From JBMDXB01 sp048594885 (GTDB lineage: Bacteria > Acidobacteriota > Vicinamibacteria > Vicinamibacterales > 2-12-FULL-66-21): a DNA stretch of 64,000 nucleotides. The stretch is from positions 1 to 64,000 of the forward strand of contig JBMDXB010000141.1 of assembly GCA_048594885.1 (NCBI GenBank), given 5' to 3'. The notes beneath the pieces were generated by a model. The model was not told the origin of the DNA and did not search any database. It saw nothing but the letters and a program-made list of their open reading frames with translations. The position numbers and the translations under genes are program-made. This document shows positions 48,557 to 60,036 of this stretch, one piece after another (positions within the stretch are counted from its first letter, which is position 1; each line of letters opens with the position of its first letter).

Positions 48557-49450
48557 CTACGATTTGGCGGCAGCGGCCGACGTCATCTCGATCGCGCGCC
48601 GGCGGTAGCCGTCCAGCAGCCGCAGCGTGATCGGCCCGGGCTTCCCGTCGCCGACCACGCGGTCGTCGATCCTGGTGACGGAGCTCAACTCGCGGGTGGT
48701 GCTCGTGATGAACATCTCGTCGGCGGTCTCGAGATCCTTGGGATAAAGCGTCTCGGCGCGGACGTCGATTCCGAGCTCACGCCCAACGTCGAACAGGAAG
48801 GCGCGCGTCACGCCCTCCAGTAAACCGGTTTCGGACTTCGGCGTCAGCACCACGCCGTCGCGGACCATGAAGAAGTTCGACTGCGCGCACTCCGATACCT
48901 CGCCGCGGTAGTTGCACATCAGCCCTTCTTCGCCGCCCCGGCGGTTGGCCTCCTGCATCGCCAGCGCGTTGTTCAGCAGGTTGTTCGACTTGATGATCGG
49001 ATTCACCGATCCCGGATGGTTCCGCAGGATCGACACCAGGCAGATCTTGATCCCCTGCTCCCGCACGCGCGCCGGCGGCTCTTCGAGCGGCTTAACGATG
49101 ATAACGAGCGATGGCGTCGGCGTCGCGTTCACGTCGTAGGTGAGCTCGCCGACGCCGCGCGTCAGCAGGATGCGGATGTAGGCCTCGTCCATCTCGCCGG
49201 CCGCATGCACGGTGTCGTCGATCCAGCCGAAGAGCGCGTCGTCGCTGAACGGAACATCGAGCGCGATGTGGCGGGAGGAGGCGCGCAGCCGCCGCATGTG
49301 ACGATCGTAGAGAAACGGCACGCGATTGTAGGTGCGCAGGGTCTCGTAGACGCCTTCGCCGTAGAGAAAGCCGTGATCGTAGACGGGAACGGCCGCTTCG
49401 TGCGCGGGACGAATCGTGCCGTTCACGTAGACAGCGCCGCGAATTGGCAT
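48557..49450 (-). CDS. Class IV PLP aminotransferase (IlvE/D-amino-acid transaminase-like)
   Basis: 297-residue fold-type IV aminotransferase. The PLP Lys is in NPIIKSNNLLNNALA at about residue 158. Other landmarks are VYDHGFLYGEGVYETLRTY near the N-terminus (with the phosphate-side Arg in DRHMRRL), GEVSECAQSNFFMV (about 197-210) and the TSTTREL loop (about 245-251). Branched-chain, D-amino-acid and aminodeoxychorismate-lyase members share these motifs, so the substrate is open. The neighbouring genes do not decide it. A TAGACT hexamer ends 10 bases upstream of the ATG on the minus strand. Confidence 0.88.
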   Translation of the reverse strand: MPIRGAVYVNGTIRPAHEAAVPVYDHGFLYGEGVYETLRTYNRVPFLYDRHMRRLRASSRHIALDVPFSDDALFGWIDDTVHAAGEMDEAYIRILLTRGVGELTYDVNATPTPSLVIIVKPLEEPPARVREQGIKICLVSILRNHPGSVNPIIKSNNLLNNALAMQEANRRGGEEGLMCNYRGEVSECAQSNFFMVRDGVVLTPKSETGLLEGVTRAFLFDVGRELGIDVRAETLYPKDLETADEMFITSTTRELSSVTRIDDRVVGDGKPGPITLRLLDGYRRRAIEMTSAAAAKS

Positions 49451-49491
49451 AATTGACGGAAGTCTAACACAAGCGATACGCTCGGCTTTCG

Positions 49492-51072
49492 ATGCGGGTC
49501 CTCAACACCCAGCAGATGCGTGAAGCCGATCGCCGAACGATTGACGAGATCGGCATCCCATCGATCGTTCTGATGGAGAACGCCGGTCGCCAGGCAGTCG
49601 CGGCGATGGAAGCGGCGTTCGAGGATCTCGCGAGCCGCCACGTCGCCGTGCTGTGCGGCCGCGGCAACAACGGCGGCGACGGGTTCGTCGTCGCGCGCAC
49701 GCTGGCGCAGCGCGGTGTGGAATCGACAGTCTTCCTGCTCGGCAGCGTCGGCGACGTGCGCGGCGACGCGCGTACCAACCTCGAAGTGCTCGGCCGCATC
49801 GGCCTCACGGTCGTCGAGATCACCAACGCGCAGGACTGGGAGCTGCACTTCAGCGAGGTGTCGGAGTGCGACCTCGTCGTCGACGCAATCCTCGGCACCG
49901 GATTCAGCGGCACGATCAGCGGCCTGCTCGAGACCGTCGTCGCCGACGTCAACGGCCTTGGCGTGCCGGTCGTCGCGATCGATCTGCCCACGGGTGTGTC
50001 TGCGGACACTCACGAAATCGAGGGCAACGCGATCGAAGCGTCGATGACCGTGACGCTCGCGGCGCCGAAGATTCCTCTGGTGTTTCCGCCGGCTGATACG
50101 CACGCCGGCGATCTGGTGATCGCCGACATCGGGATTCCACCGCCGGTGCTCGACGAGCTCGAGGGGCCGTATCTCGAGCTGATGACGCGGGAGCGGATGC
50201 GCGAGATCGTCCCGGCGCGCGCCGCCGATTCGCACAAGGGCGATTTCGGCCGGGTGCTGGTCGTGGCTGGCTCGTTCGGCAAAACGGGAGCGGCCCACCT
50301 TGCCGCGCTCGGGGCGCTGCGTTCAGGCGCCGGGCTCGTCACCATCGCCACGCCGCGCTCGTGCGTTCCGATCGTCGCGTCGATGGCGGCGGAGTACATG
50401 ACCGAGCCGCTCGACGAGACCGCGTCCGGCTCGATCGACTTCTCGGCGCTCGATCGCGTGCTCGAGCTCAACGCCGATGTGATCGCTGTGGGACCTGGGC
50501 TCGGCCAGGCGCCGGGCACGGCGGCGTTCGTCCACGGGCTCGTCGAGCGCGCCGGCGTGCCGCTGATTCTCGACGCCGACGCGCTGAATGCCTTTGCGGG
50601 CGATCCGGATCGGCTCGTCGGCCGCGACGGCGTCGACGTGATCGTCACGCCGCATCCTGGCGAGATGGCGAGGCTGCTCAATGTGAGCGTCGAAGCGGTC
50701 CAGCACGATCGTCTCAACTACGCCCGCGACTTCGCCGCCGCGCATCGCGTCCATGTCGTGCTCAAGGGGCACCGGACCATCATCGCGGGGCCGGAGAACC
50801 GCGCCTTCGTGAACCTCACCGGCAACGCCGGCATGGCCACCGGCGGCACGGGCGATCTGCTGACCGGGATGATCGCTGCGTGGTTCGCGCAGCTCCTCGA
50901 CGCCGAAGCGGCCTGCAAGCTTGCCGTCTACCTGCACGGCACGGCAGGTGACCTCGCCGAAGCCGATGAGGGAGATGTCGCGCTGCTCGCGACCGACGTC
51001 GCCGGCCGGCTCGGCGACGCCGTCCTCGAGCTGACGGCGCGCCGCCGCGTGAAGCGCGAACAGCAGTCGTGA
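49492..51072 (+). CDS. nnr: Bifunctional NAD(P)HX epimerase/dehydratase
   Basis: 526-residue metabolite-repair enzyme. The N-terminal epimerase domain (about 1-215, YjeF_N) has LMENAGRQAV, CGRGNNGGDGFVVAR and DLPTGVSADT. The C-terminal ADP-dependent dehydratase domain (about 235-510, YjeF_C) has HKGDFGRVLVVAGS, VGPGLGQAPGT, LDADALNAFAG, VTPHPGEMARLL and the nucleotide-binding GNAGMATGGTGDLLTG. Both halves look complete. It repairs hydrated NADH and NADPH. The tsaE start overlaps its stop codon (GTGA). Confidence 0.96.
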   Translation: MRVLNTQQMREADRRTIDEIGIPSIVLMENAGRQAVAAMEAAFEDLASRHVAVLCGRGNNGGDGFVVARTLAQRGVESTVFLLGSVGDVRGDARTNLEVLGRIGLTVVEITNAQDWELHFSEVSECDLVVDAILGTGFSGTISGLLETVVADVNGLGVPVVAIDLPTGVSADTHEIEGNAIEASMTVTLAAPKIPLVFPPADTHAGDLVIADIGIPPPVLDELEGPYLELMTRERMREIVPARAADSHKGDFGRVLVVAGSFGKTGAAHLAALGALRSGAGLVTIATPRSCVPIVASMAAEYMTEPLDETASGSIDFSALDRVLELNADVIAVGPGLGQAPGTAAFVHGLVERAGVPLILDADALNAFAGDPDRLVGRDGVDVIVTPHPGEMARLLNVSVEAVQHDRLNYARDFAAAHRVHVVLKGHRTIIAGPENRAFVNLTGNAGMATGGTGDLLTGMIAAWFAQLLDAEAACKLAVYLHGTAGDLAEADEGDVALLATDVAGRLGDAVLELTARRRVKREQQS

Positions 51073-51485
51073 GCGAGCCGATCGTCACCAGCAGCGAAGA
51101 GGAAACCAGCGCCGCCGGTGAGCGCCTCGCTGCCCGTCTACAGCCCGGCGACGTCGTCCTGCTGTTCGGTGATCTCGGCGCAGGAAAGACTGCCTTCGTG
51201 CGCGGCCTCGCACGAGGGCTCGGCGCAGCCCCTGACGACGTGTCCAGTCCGACCTTCACGATCGTCCAGGAGTACTCGGGTCACGTTCCTCTCTATCACG
51301 TCGATCTGTACCGTCTCGAACCAGCGGAAGTGGACGATCTCGGTCTCGAAGAGCTCGTGTCTGGCGACGGCGTCGTCGCCATCGAATGGGCCGACCGCTG
51401 GCGCGGCCGCCCGAGCGACGCGATCGAAGTGCGCCTCGAACACGCGGGCGAGGAGAAGCGCGCGATCGAGATCGCGCAGCCGTAG
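51069..51485 (+). CDS. tsaE: tRNA threonylcarbamoyladenosine biosynthesis ATPase TsaE
   Basis: 138-residue P-loop ATPase that works with TsaB and TsaD to modify adenosine 37 of ANN-decoding tRNAs. The Walker A loop is LLFGDLGAGKTAFVRGLA (about 31-48). SSPTFTIVQEY and LYHVDLYRLE (about 62-86) and IEWADR are typical. The start is GTG, overlapping the nnr stop codon; this nnr-tsaE coupling is common in bacteria. Confidence 0.95.
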   Translation: MSEPIVTSSEEETSAAGERLAARLQPGDVVLLFGDLGAGKTAFVRGLARGLGAAPDDVSSPTFTIVQEYSGHVPLYHVDLYRLEPAEVDDLGLEELVSGDGVVAIEWADRWRGRPSDAIEVRLEHAGEEKRAIEIAQP

Positions 51486-51511
51486 GGCGCGACTTAAGTC
51501 GCGCCGCGCCA

Positions 51512-52114
51512 TCAGAACCGCTGGCGCGGATCCAGCCTGATGTTGAAGTCGACGTGCTGCACGCTGCCCGCGCGTCGCACCTTCCGGATCGTGCCGAACT
51601 CTCCCGAGGCATTCGCGCGCTGCCGATCGTCGGCGCCGATCAGCGGGTCGTCGTCGAACTCCAGCGCGCCGCCGTGAAAGTGGCCGGCATCGGTGAAGAC
51701 GGTGAAGTGAACGTGCGCGGCCTGGTTACGTGAAGGGTAGGCGCCCGGGCGGATCGTCTGAAACTCGAAACGGCCGTTCGCGTCCGTGCGCGCCCAGCCG
51801 CGCAGCCGCCACGTGTGCGCAGGAGAGCCTTCGGGCGCGTAGAGGCCCGTCCTGTCGGTGTGGTAGGCGAAGACAACCGCGTTGGCGACGACGGTGCGGC
51901 CGTCCGCGGCGACGACGCGGCCGTGAATGACGAGCGCATCCCCCGGCTCGCCGGGCGGCGCGATACGTGCGGTCGTGCCGAGCGTTGCCGGACGCCCGCG
52001 CTGGACGCGTTCGAGCGCCGCGAGGAACTCGCGATCCTGCGCCGTCGCCGCACGCGACCGGATCAGCGGAGCGACGGCGACGGCCGTCGTTGCCAGGAAC
52101 ATTCGACGAGTCAT
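51512..52114 (-). CDS. Exported intradiol ring-cleavage dioxygenase-like protein
   Basis: 200-residue protein with a twin-arginine-like signal (TRRMFLATTAVAVAPL). The rest resembles the catalytic beta sandwich of protocatechuate 3,4-dioxygenase: IHGRVVAADGRTVVANAVV, the first Tyr ligand in FAYHTDRTGLYAPEG (about 82-96), the second in RPGAYPSR (about 126), and the two His ligands in AAHVHFTVF (about 134-136). All four iron ligands of the intradiol family therefore seem present. Export and lack of aromatic-catabolism neighbours argue against a standard catabolic role. It is coupled to the yceI-like gene (ATGA overlap). Confidence 0.8.
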   Translation of the reverse strand: MTRRMFLATTAVAVAPLIRSRAATAQDREFLAALERVQRGRPATLGTTARIAPPGEPGDALVIHGRVVAADGRTVVANAVVFAYHTDRTGLYAPEGSPAHTWRLRGWARTDANGRFEFQTIRPGAYPSRNQAAHVHFTVFTDAGHFHGGALEFDDDPLIGADDRQRANASGEFGTIRKVRRAGSVQHVDFNIRLDPRQRF

Positions 52115-52665
52115 TGCGCGCCTCCTTCGACGGCGGCGAGATGGACTCGGACGGTACGGCCGATGAGCCGTCCCATCACGGTGCCGCCACGGACGCCGAA
52201 ATCATATCGATCGAGCTCGAAATCGGTGACGAACAGGCGTCGGCCCGACTGCTCGATGACGCGGACAGGCACGTTGATGCGCTTCGTCACACCGCGGATG
52301 CTGATGTCGCCGCTGACCTCGAGCGCGCCGTTTTCGCCGCGCCGGACATCGCGGCTGCTGAACGACAGGTCAGGATAGCGGGTCGCGAGGAAATACTCCT
52401 CATTCTGCAGCGACCGATCACGAGTGCGCTCGCCGGTCTCGACGGAGGCCACCGCGACGCGCCATCGAACAGAGCTATTCTCGGGACGGGAAGGATCGTA
52501 GTGGAGTTCGCCGCTGAACTCGCGGAAACGGCCGGACACGTCGGCAAACCCGAGCTTTGTGACGGTGAAGCGAACTTCGCTGCGCACCGGGTCGAGCGCG
52601 GCTGCCGCCGGTTGTGTGAGCCCTGCGGCCCCGGCGGCGAGCAACACGAGCAATATCCTGCGCAT
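52111..52665 (-). CDS. YceI-like periplasmic lipocalin-type protein
   Basis: 184-residue protein with a signal peptide (about 1-23, ending PAAAALDP) and a YceI-type beta barrel: SEVRFTVTKLGFADVSGRF, then LHYDPSRPENSSVRWRVAVASV, the NEEYFLATRYPDLSFSS block and the closing TKRINVPVRV. YceI proteins bind isoprenoid-like lipids. A GGAGGGG ribosome site precedes the ATG at 52665. Its stop overlaps the start of the dioxygenase-like gene, so the two exported proteins are made together and may act on one hydrophobic or aromatic ligand. Confidence 0.85.
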   Translation of the reverse strand: MRRILLVLLAAGAAGLTQPAAAALDPVRSEVRFTVTKLGFADVSGRFREFSGELHYDPSRPENSSVRWRVAVASVETGERTRDRSLQNEEYFLATRYPDLSFSSRDVRRGENGALEVSGDISIRGVTKRINVPVRVIEQSGRRLFVTDFELDRYDFGVRGGTVMGRLIGRTVRVHLAAVEGGAQ

Positions 52666-52718
52666 GAATGCCCCTCCTGAAGGAGAGGACGCGGATGCCC
52701 GTGGAGTGTTAGCGCGAA

Positions 52719-54245
52719 CTACTCGACCCGGTAGTTCGGCGCTTCTTTTGTGATGACCACGTCGTGGACGTGGCCTTCGCGATGCCCGGCGGGCGTGACG
52801 CGGATCAGGCGCGCCTCGCGCTGCAGTCCGGGAATGTCCGGCGTGCCGCAATAACCCATGCCGGCGCGGAGGCCACCGACGAGCTGGTGGATCATGGCCG
52901 CGACGCTGCCCTTGTGCGCCACGCGCCCTTCAATGCCTTCCGGCACCAGCTTCTCGGCTGACTCGGGGCTTGCGTTGAGATCGAACTCGTCCTGGAAGTA
53001 GCGGTCGCGGCTGCCGCGGCGCATCGCGCCGATCGACCCCATGCCGCGGTACTCCTTGAAGCTGCGGCCCTGGTAGAGAATCATCTCGCCCGGGCTCTCG
53101 TCGGTTCCCGCAAAGAGGCTTCCGATCATCACCGAGCTGGCGCCGACGGCGACGGCCTTCGTGATGTCGCCGGAGTACCGAATGCCGCCATCCGCGATGA
53201 TCGGGACGTTGCGCGGCGCCGCGGCGCGCGCGCATTCGGCGATCGCCGAGATCATCGGCACGCCAATGCCGGCGACGACGCGCGTCGTGCAGATGGAGCC
53301 GGCGCCGATGCCGACCTTCACCGCGTCGACGCCGAGATCGATCAACGCCTCCGTCGCTTCGCCCGTCGCGACGTTGCCGGCGACGAGATCGACATCTGCA
53401 TACTCGCGGCGGATGCGCCGCACCATGTCGAGCACGCCCTGCGAGTGTCCGTGCGCCGTGTCGATGACCAGCATGTCGACATGGGCGGCGACGAGCGCCT
53501 CGGCGCGCGCCAGCGCGTCCTTGCCCACCCCGATCGCCGCGCCGACACGCAGCCGCCCGAGGTTGTCCTTGCAGGCGTTCGGGTACTTGATCATCTTCTG
53601 GATGTCTTTGACCGTGATCAGCCCCTTGAGCATGTAACGGTCGTCGACGACCAGAAGCTTTTCGACCTTGTGGCGATGCAGGAACGCGCGCGCCTGCTCG
53701 AGCGTCGTGCCGACGGGCACGGTGTAGAGCGGCTCGCGCGTCATGATGTCGGCGATCGGGCGAGCCAGGTTCGTCTCGAACCGCAGGTCGCGGTTCGTGA
53801 GGATGCCGACCAGCTTGCCTTCCTTGCTGCCGTCCTCGGTGATCGGCACGCCCGAGATACGGTATTTCTTCATCAAGTCGAGCGCTTCGTAGATCCGGTT
53901 GCTTGGCGAGAGCGTGATCGGATTGACGATCATGCCGCTCTCCGACCGCTTGACGCGATCGACTTCGGAGGCCTGTTCTTCGACGCTGAGATTCTTGTGG
54001 ATGACGCCGATGCCGCCCTGCTGTGCCATCGCGATCGCCAGCCGCGATTCAGTCACGGTGTCCATCGCGGCGCTGATGAGCGGCACGTGTACGCGGATGC
54101 GACGCGTGACCCACGAACTCACATCGACGGCGCTCGGCAGCACTTTCGAGTGCCGCGGTACCAGCAGCACATCGTCGAACGTGAGGGCGGTGGACAGCCC
54201 GATGGCGATTTGATCCGTGGTCAGAACGTCCGTTCGCGTGTCCAT
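52719..54245 (-). CDS. guaB: Inosine-5'-monophosphate dehydrogenase
   Basis: 508-residue enzyme that converts IMP to XMP in guanine nucleotide synthesis. Two CBS domains (about 105-220, with MTREPLYTVP and RDLRFETN) interrupt the TIM barrel. The catalytic Cys loop is IGAGSICTTRVVAGIGVP and the flap includes YRGMGSIGAM and RDRYFQDE. The N-terminal ALTFDDVLLVPRHS is classical. It lies 4 bases downstream of secA on the same strand and may be cotranscribed with it. Confidence 0.97.
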   Translation of the reverse strand: MDTRTDVLTTDQIAIGLSTALTFDDVLLVPRHSKVLPSAVDVSSWVTRRIRVHVPLISAAMDTVTESRLAIAMAQQGGIGVIHKNLSVEEQASEVDRVKRSESGMIVNPITLSPSNRIYEALDLMKKYRISGVPITEDGSKEGKLVGILTNRDLRFETNLARPIADIMTREPLYTVPVGTTLEQARAFLHRHKVEKLLVVDDRYMLKGLITVKDIQKMIKYPNACKDNLGRLRVGAAIGVGKDALARAEALVAAHVDMLVIDTAHGHSQGVLDMVRRIRREYADVDLVAGNVATGEATEALIDLGVDAVKVGIGAGSICTTRVVAGIGVPMISAIAECARAAAPRNVPIIADGGIRYSGDITKAVAVGASSVMIGSLFAGTDESPGEMILYQGRSFKEYRGMGSIGAMRRGSRDRYFQDEFDLNASPESAEKLVPEGIEGRVAHKGSVAAMIHQLVGGLRAGMGYCGTPDIPGLQREARLIRVTPAGHREGHVHDVVITKEAPNYRVE

Positions 54246-54249
54246 CCGC

Positions 54250-57174
<2,925 letters not shown>

Positions 57175-57217
57175 GAGGGAGGAATCGGATCAGGATATCC
57201 GACGATTGTAACAGCAG

Positions 57218-57402
57218 ATGGACGTCCCTGGTCCCTGGTCCCTAGTCACAAGTCCCTGGTCACGAGTCCCGAGTCCCGGGTCTCTCATCGCGAGACCTGA
57301 AGCGCACGACGAGGGACCCATGACCAGGGACCAGGGACCAGGGACCAGGGACTCGTGACCAGGGACGAGGGACCAGGGACGAGGGCCCAGGGACCAGGGA
57401 CT
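57218..57402. repeat. CCAGGGAC tandem repeats in inverted arrangement
   Basis: GTCCCTG-type copies at 57218-57270 face complementary CCAGGGA copies at 57310-57402, with a 40-base spacer, so the gap between secA and the M23 peptidase gene can form a long imperfect hairpin. The unit is the same as at 21-158, some 57 kb away. Confidence 0.9.
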
Positions 57403-58307
57403 TAAGGGCGCGCGAGGAGATTGAGCGGATTGGTGAGTTTGCCGTTGACGAGGATTTCGTAATGCAGGTGCGCGCTGGTCGAGCGGCCGGTCGAGCCGAC
57501 ATACCCGACGATCTGGCCGCGGCGGATCTGCTGGCCATTCATCACCGCGATGCGCGACAGGTGGCCGTAGCGTGTCGAGATGCCGAAGCCGTGGTCGATC
57601 GTGACGAGGTTGCCGTAGTTGCCGCTGTAGCCCGCGGTGACGACCGTGCCGTCTGCGGTGGCGTGCACGGGACGTCCGTAGCCGGCGGAGATGTCCAGGC
57701 CCGGATGGAAATCGGCGCCGCCAGTGAACGGATCCCTGCGCGAACCGAACTCGGAGGAGAGCCAGCCGACGACCGGCCAGATGGACGGCGTCGCGGAGGC
57801 GAGCGCTTGCTGGCGCTCGACGCCGCTGCGCACGCTCGCGAGCCGCTCCTCGATTGCGCCGAGCAGCTCGCGCAACGCGCCGAAAGCACTGTCGGGCGCG
57901 CCGAAGGCGCCGCCGAGCAGCGGGGCCGCAGCATTCACGACGGGACTGCCGCCCATCGCGCGCGAACGCACCGCCGCAGGAAGTTTTGCCATGGCGCGGC
58001 TCGCAGCCGGGTCTACCGCAGCGCGCGCGCCGATCTCGTCGACCGCCGTGTGCAGCGCCGTGATCTGCGAGGCCAGCTCGCCGGTCGCGTCGCGATAATT
58101 GGAGTTCTCGAGCTGCAGCGCCGCGTTCTGCCGATGCAGGTCGTTGATGACCGATTGCGCGCTCCAGCGCGCGCCCAGACCCATGAGGACCGGCAGCGAA
58201 AACAGGGCGGCGACGACGGCAATCGTCGGCCGGACAGACAGCGTAAAGCGCCGGACGACACCGGTCGTCCGATCCGCAAGCACGATGGAGTAGCGTCTGG
58301 AAGCCAC
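57402..58307 (-). CDS. M23 family metallopeptidase (LytM/NlpD type)
   Basis: 301-residue envelope protein. A transmembrane anchor (about 28-46) and a coiled coil (about 50-90, RQNAALQLENSNYRD, ELASQITALHTAV) precede an M23 endopeptidase domain. Zinc ligands are HPGLD (His and Asp, about 202-206) and HLHYE (about 283-287), with RYGHLS also present. All ligands are there, so it is probably an active peptidoglycan hydrolase rather than an EnvC-like activator. The start codon is GTG. Its stop codon touches the end of the repeat array. Confidence 0.92.
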   Translation of the reverse strand: MASRRYSIVLADRTTGVVRRFTLSVRPTIAVVAALFSLPVLMGLGARWSAQSVINDLHRQNAALQLENSNYRDATGELASQITALHTAVDEIGARAAVDPAASRAMAKLPAAVRSRAMGGSPVVNAAAPLLGGAFGAPDSAFGALRELLGAIEERLASVRSGVERQQALASATPSIWPVVGWLSSEFGSRRDPFTGGADFHPGLDISAGYGRPVHATADGTVVTAGYSGNYGNLVTIDHGFGISTRYGHLSRIAVMNGQQIRRGQIVGYVGSTGRSTSAHLHYEILVNGKLTNPLNLLARP

Positions 58308-58404
58308 TTCGCTCAGAGGGTTTGCGGACGTGGCCTACACGTTCCGCAATGTTGGGTACCTGAATCCGGGACTCTACCATAGCCAGGGCCGAACGCCCAA
58401 GAGC

Positions 58405-59913
58405 TCATTCGCCGCGGAACTGCAGAGCCTCGCCGAGGTGTCGCGATTCGATGCGTTCCGCGGCGTCCAAATCGGCGATGGTGCGCGCGACGCGCATGAC
58501 GCGGTCGTGACCGCGCGCGGTCAGCGCGAGCCGCGTCAATGCGCTGTCGAGCATCCGCCGCGCGTCGGGGCCGAGGCCCGTCTGCGCGCGCAGGTGACGT
58601 CCATGCAGCCGCGCGTTCAGCGCCCCGCCGCGCGCGAGTTGGCGTTCGCGTGCGGCGAGCACGCGCGCGCGAATCGACTCGGAGGATTCTCCTCCCGTTG
58701 ACGAACTCAGCTCGCGCGCCGGCAGCGCGCTGACCGGCACCGTCAGATCCATCCGATCGCGCAGCGGTCCGGACAACCGCGAGCCGTAGCGTCCGATCTG
58801 CTGCGGCGTGCAGCGACACGGCCGCACCGGATCGCCGAAGTAGCCGCACGGGCATGGGTTCATCGCGCCAATCAGCATGAACCGCGCGGGGAACGTCACC
58901 GTGCGCGCGGCGCGCGCGATGTGCACGAAGCCTTCCTCGAGCGGCTGCCGCAGGACCTCCAGCGCGTGCCGGCTGAACTCCGCCATTTCGTCGAGGAACA
59001 GCACGCCGTGATGCGCCAGGCTGATCTCGCCGGGCCGCGCCATCTGCCCGCCGCCGACGAGGGCAACATCCGACACCGTGTGATGCGGTGCGCGAAACGG
59101 ACGCTCGGCGAGCAGACCAGCGCCCGCCGGCAGGAGTCCGGCAACCGAGTGGATCGACGTCACCTCGAGCGCCTCGTCGAAGGTCAGCGGCGGCAGAATC
59201 CCGCCGACTCTCCGCGCCATCATCGTCTTGCCCGATCCCGGCGGGCCGATCATCAGCACGTTGTGCGCGCCCGCGGCCGCGATTTCCAGCGCGCGCCGCG
59301 CCAGCGCCTGCCCGTGCACGTCGGCAAAGTCCGCCTCGCTCGCTGCACGGGCTAGCGGCGGTGCCACTGTGGCCTCGCGTCCACCGGCGGCGATGAAGTT
59401 CTCGGGATCGTTCAGCGCGCTCACCGCTTCGGTGAGCGACTGCACGGCAAAGAGCTGCAGCCCTTCGACGACGGCGGCTTCGCTGCTGTTGGGGCGGGGC
59501 AGGAGGAGCGCTCGGAAGTGGCGGCGGCGCGCCGACGCGGCAATCGGCAGCACGCCGCGGGCGGCGTGGATGCCGCCGTCGAGCGACAGCTCGCCGAGCA
59601 GCAGGATGTCGTGCACGTCGCGCCGGGTCACGGCGCCGCTCGCCGCGAGGATGGCGAGCGCGATCGGCAGATCGAACGACGTGCCAGCCTTGCGGATGTC
59701 GGCGGGCGCCAGGTTGACCGTGATGCGGTACGGCGGAAACTCGAAGCCGGAATTGCGGATCGCGCTCTTCACGCGGTCGCGGCTCTCCCGGACGCTGGTG
59801 TCCGGCAGACCAACCATCGTGAAGCCCGGAAGCCCGAACGCGACGTCCACTTCGACCTGCACGGGACACGCGTCGATGCCGATGACCGCCGCCGTCTGCA
59901 CGCACGCCAGCAT
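58405..59913 (-). CDS. comM: ComM/YifB-type Mg-chelatase-like AAA+ ATPase
   Basis: 502-residue protein of the YifB/ComM family, whose ComM member is a branch-migration helicase in natural transformation. The N-terminal domain begins MLACVQTAAVIGIDA and includes GLPGFTMVGLPDTSVRESRD. The AAA+ part has Walker A GPPGSGKTMMARR (about 215-227), Walker B GVLFLDEMAEF and the C-terminal RRMLDSALTRLALTARG helix. ATG at 59913 matches the family start; a TTG six codons earlier is less likely. With the ComEA-like protein and the pseudopilin it hints at natural competence. Confidence 0.93.
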   Translation of the reverse strand: MLACVQTAAVIGIDACPVQVEVDVAFGLPGFTMVGLPDTSVRESRDRVKSAIRNSGFEFPPYRITVNLAPADIRKAGTSFDLPIALAILAASGAVTRRDVHDILLLGELSLDGGIHAARGVLPIAASARRRHFRALLLPRPNSSEAAVVEGLQLFAVQSLTEAVSALNDPENFIAAGGREATVAPPLARAASEADFADVHGQALARRALEIAAAGAHNVLMIGPPGSGKTMMARRVGGILPPLTFDEALEVTSIHSVAGLLPAGAGLLAERPFRAPHHTVSDVALVGGGQMARPGEISLAHHGVLFLDEMAEFSRHALEVLRQPLEEGFVHIARAARTVTFPARFMLIGAMNPCPCGYFGDPVRPCRCTPQQIGRYGSRLSGPLRDRMDLTVPVSALPARELSSSTGGESSESIRARVLAARERQLARGGALNARLHGRHLRAQTGLGPDARRMLDSALTRLALTARGHDRVMRVARTIADLDAAERIESRHLGEALQFRGE

Positions 59914-60036
59914 GGTGCCGGGCGAGTGCAAGCGGCGGGGCAGCCGGAAACAGGCGACTTTTCGCGGATTACGCGCCCGGCGTCGAAGAAAGTGCGATCG
60001 GTTGACGCCGGGCGGTGTGGAGTTTCTGCGACGCGA

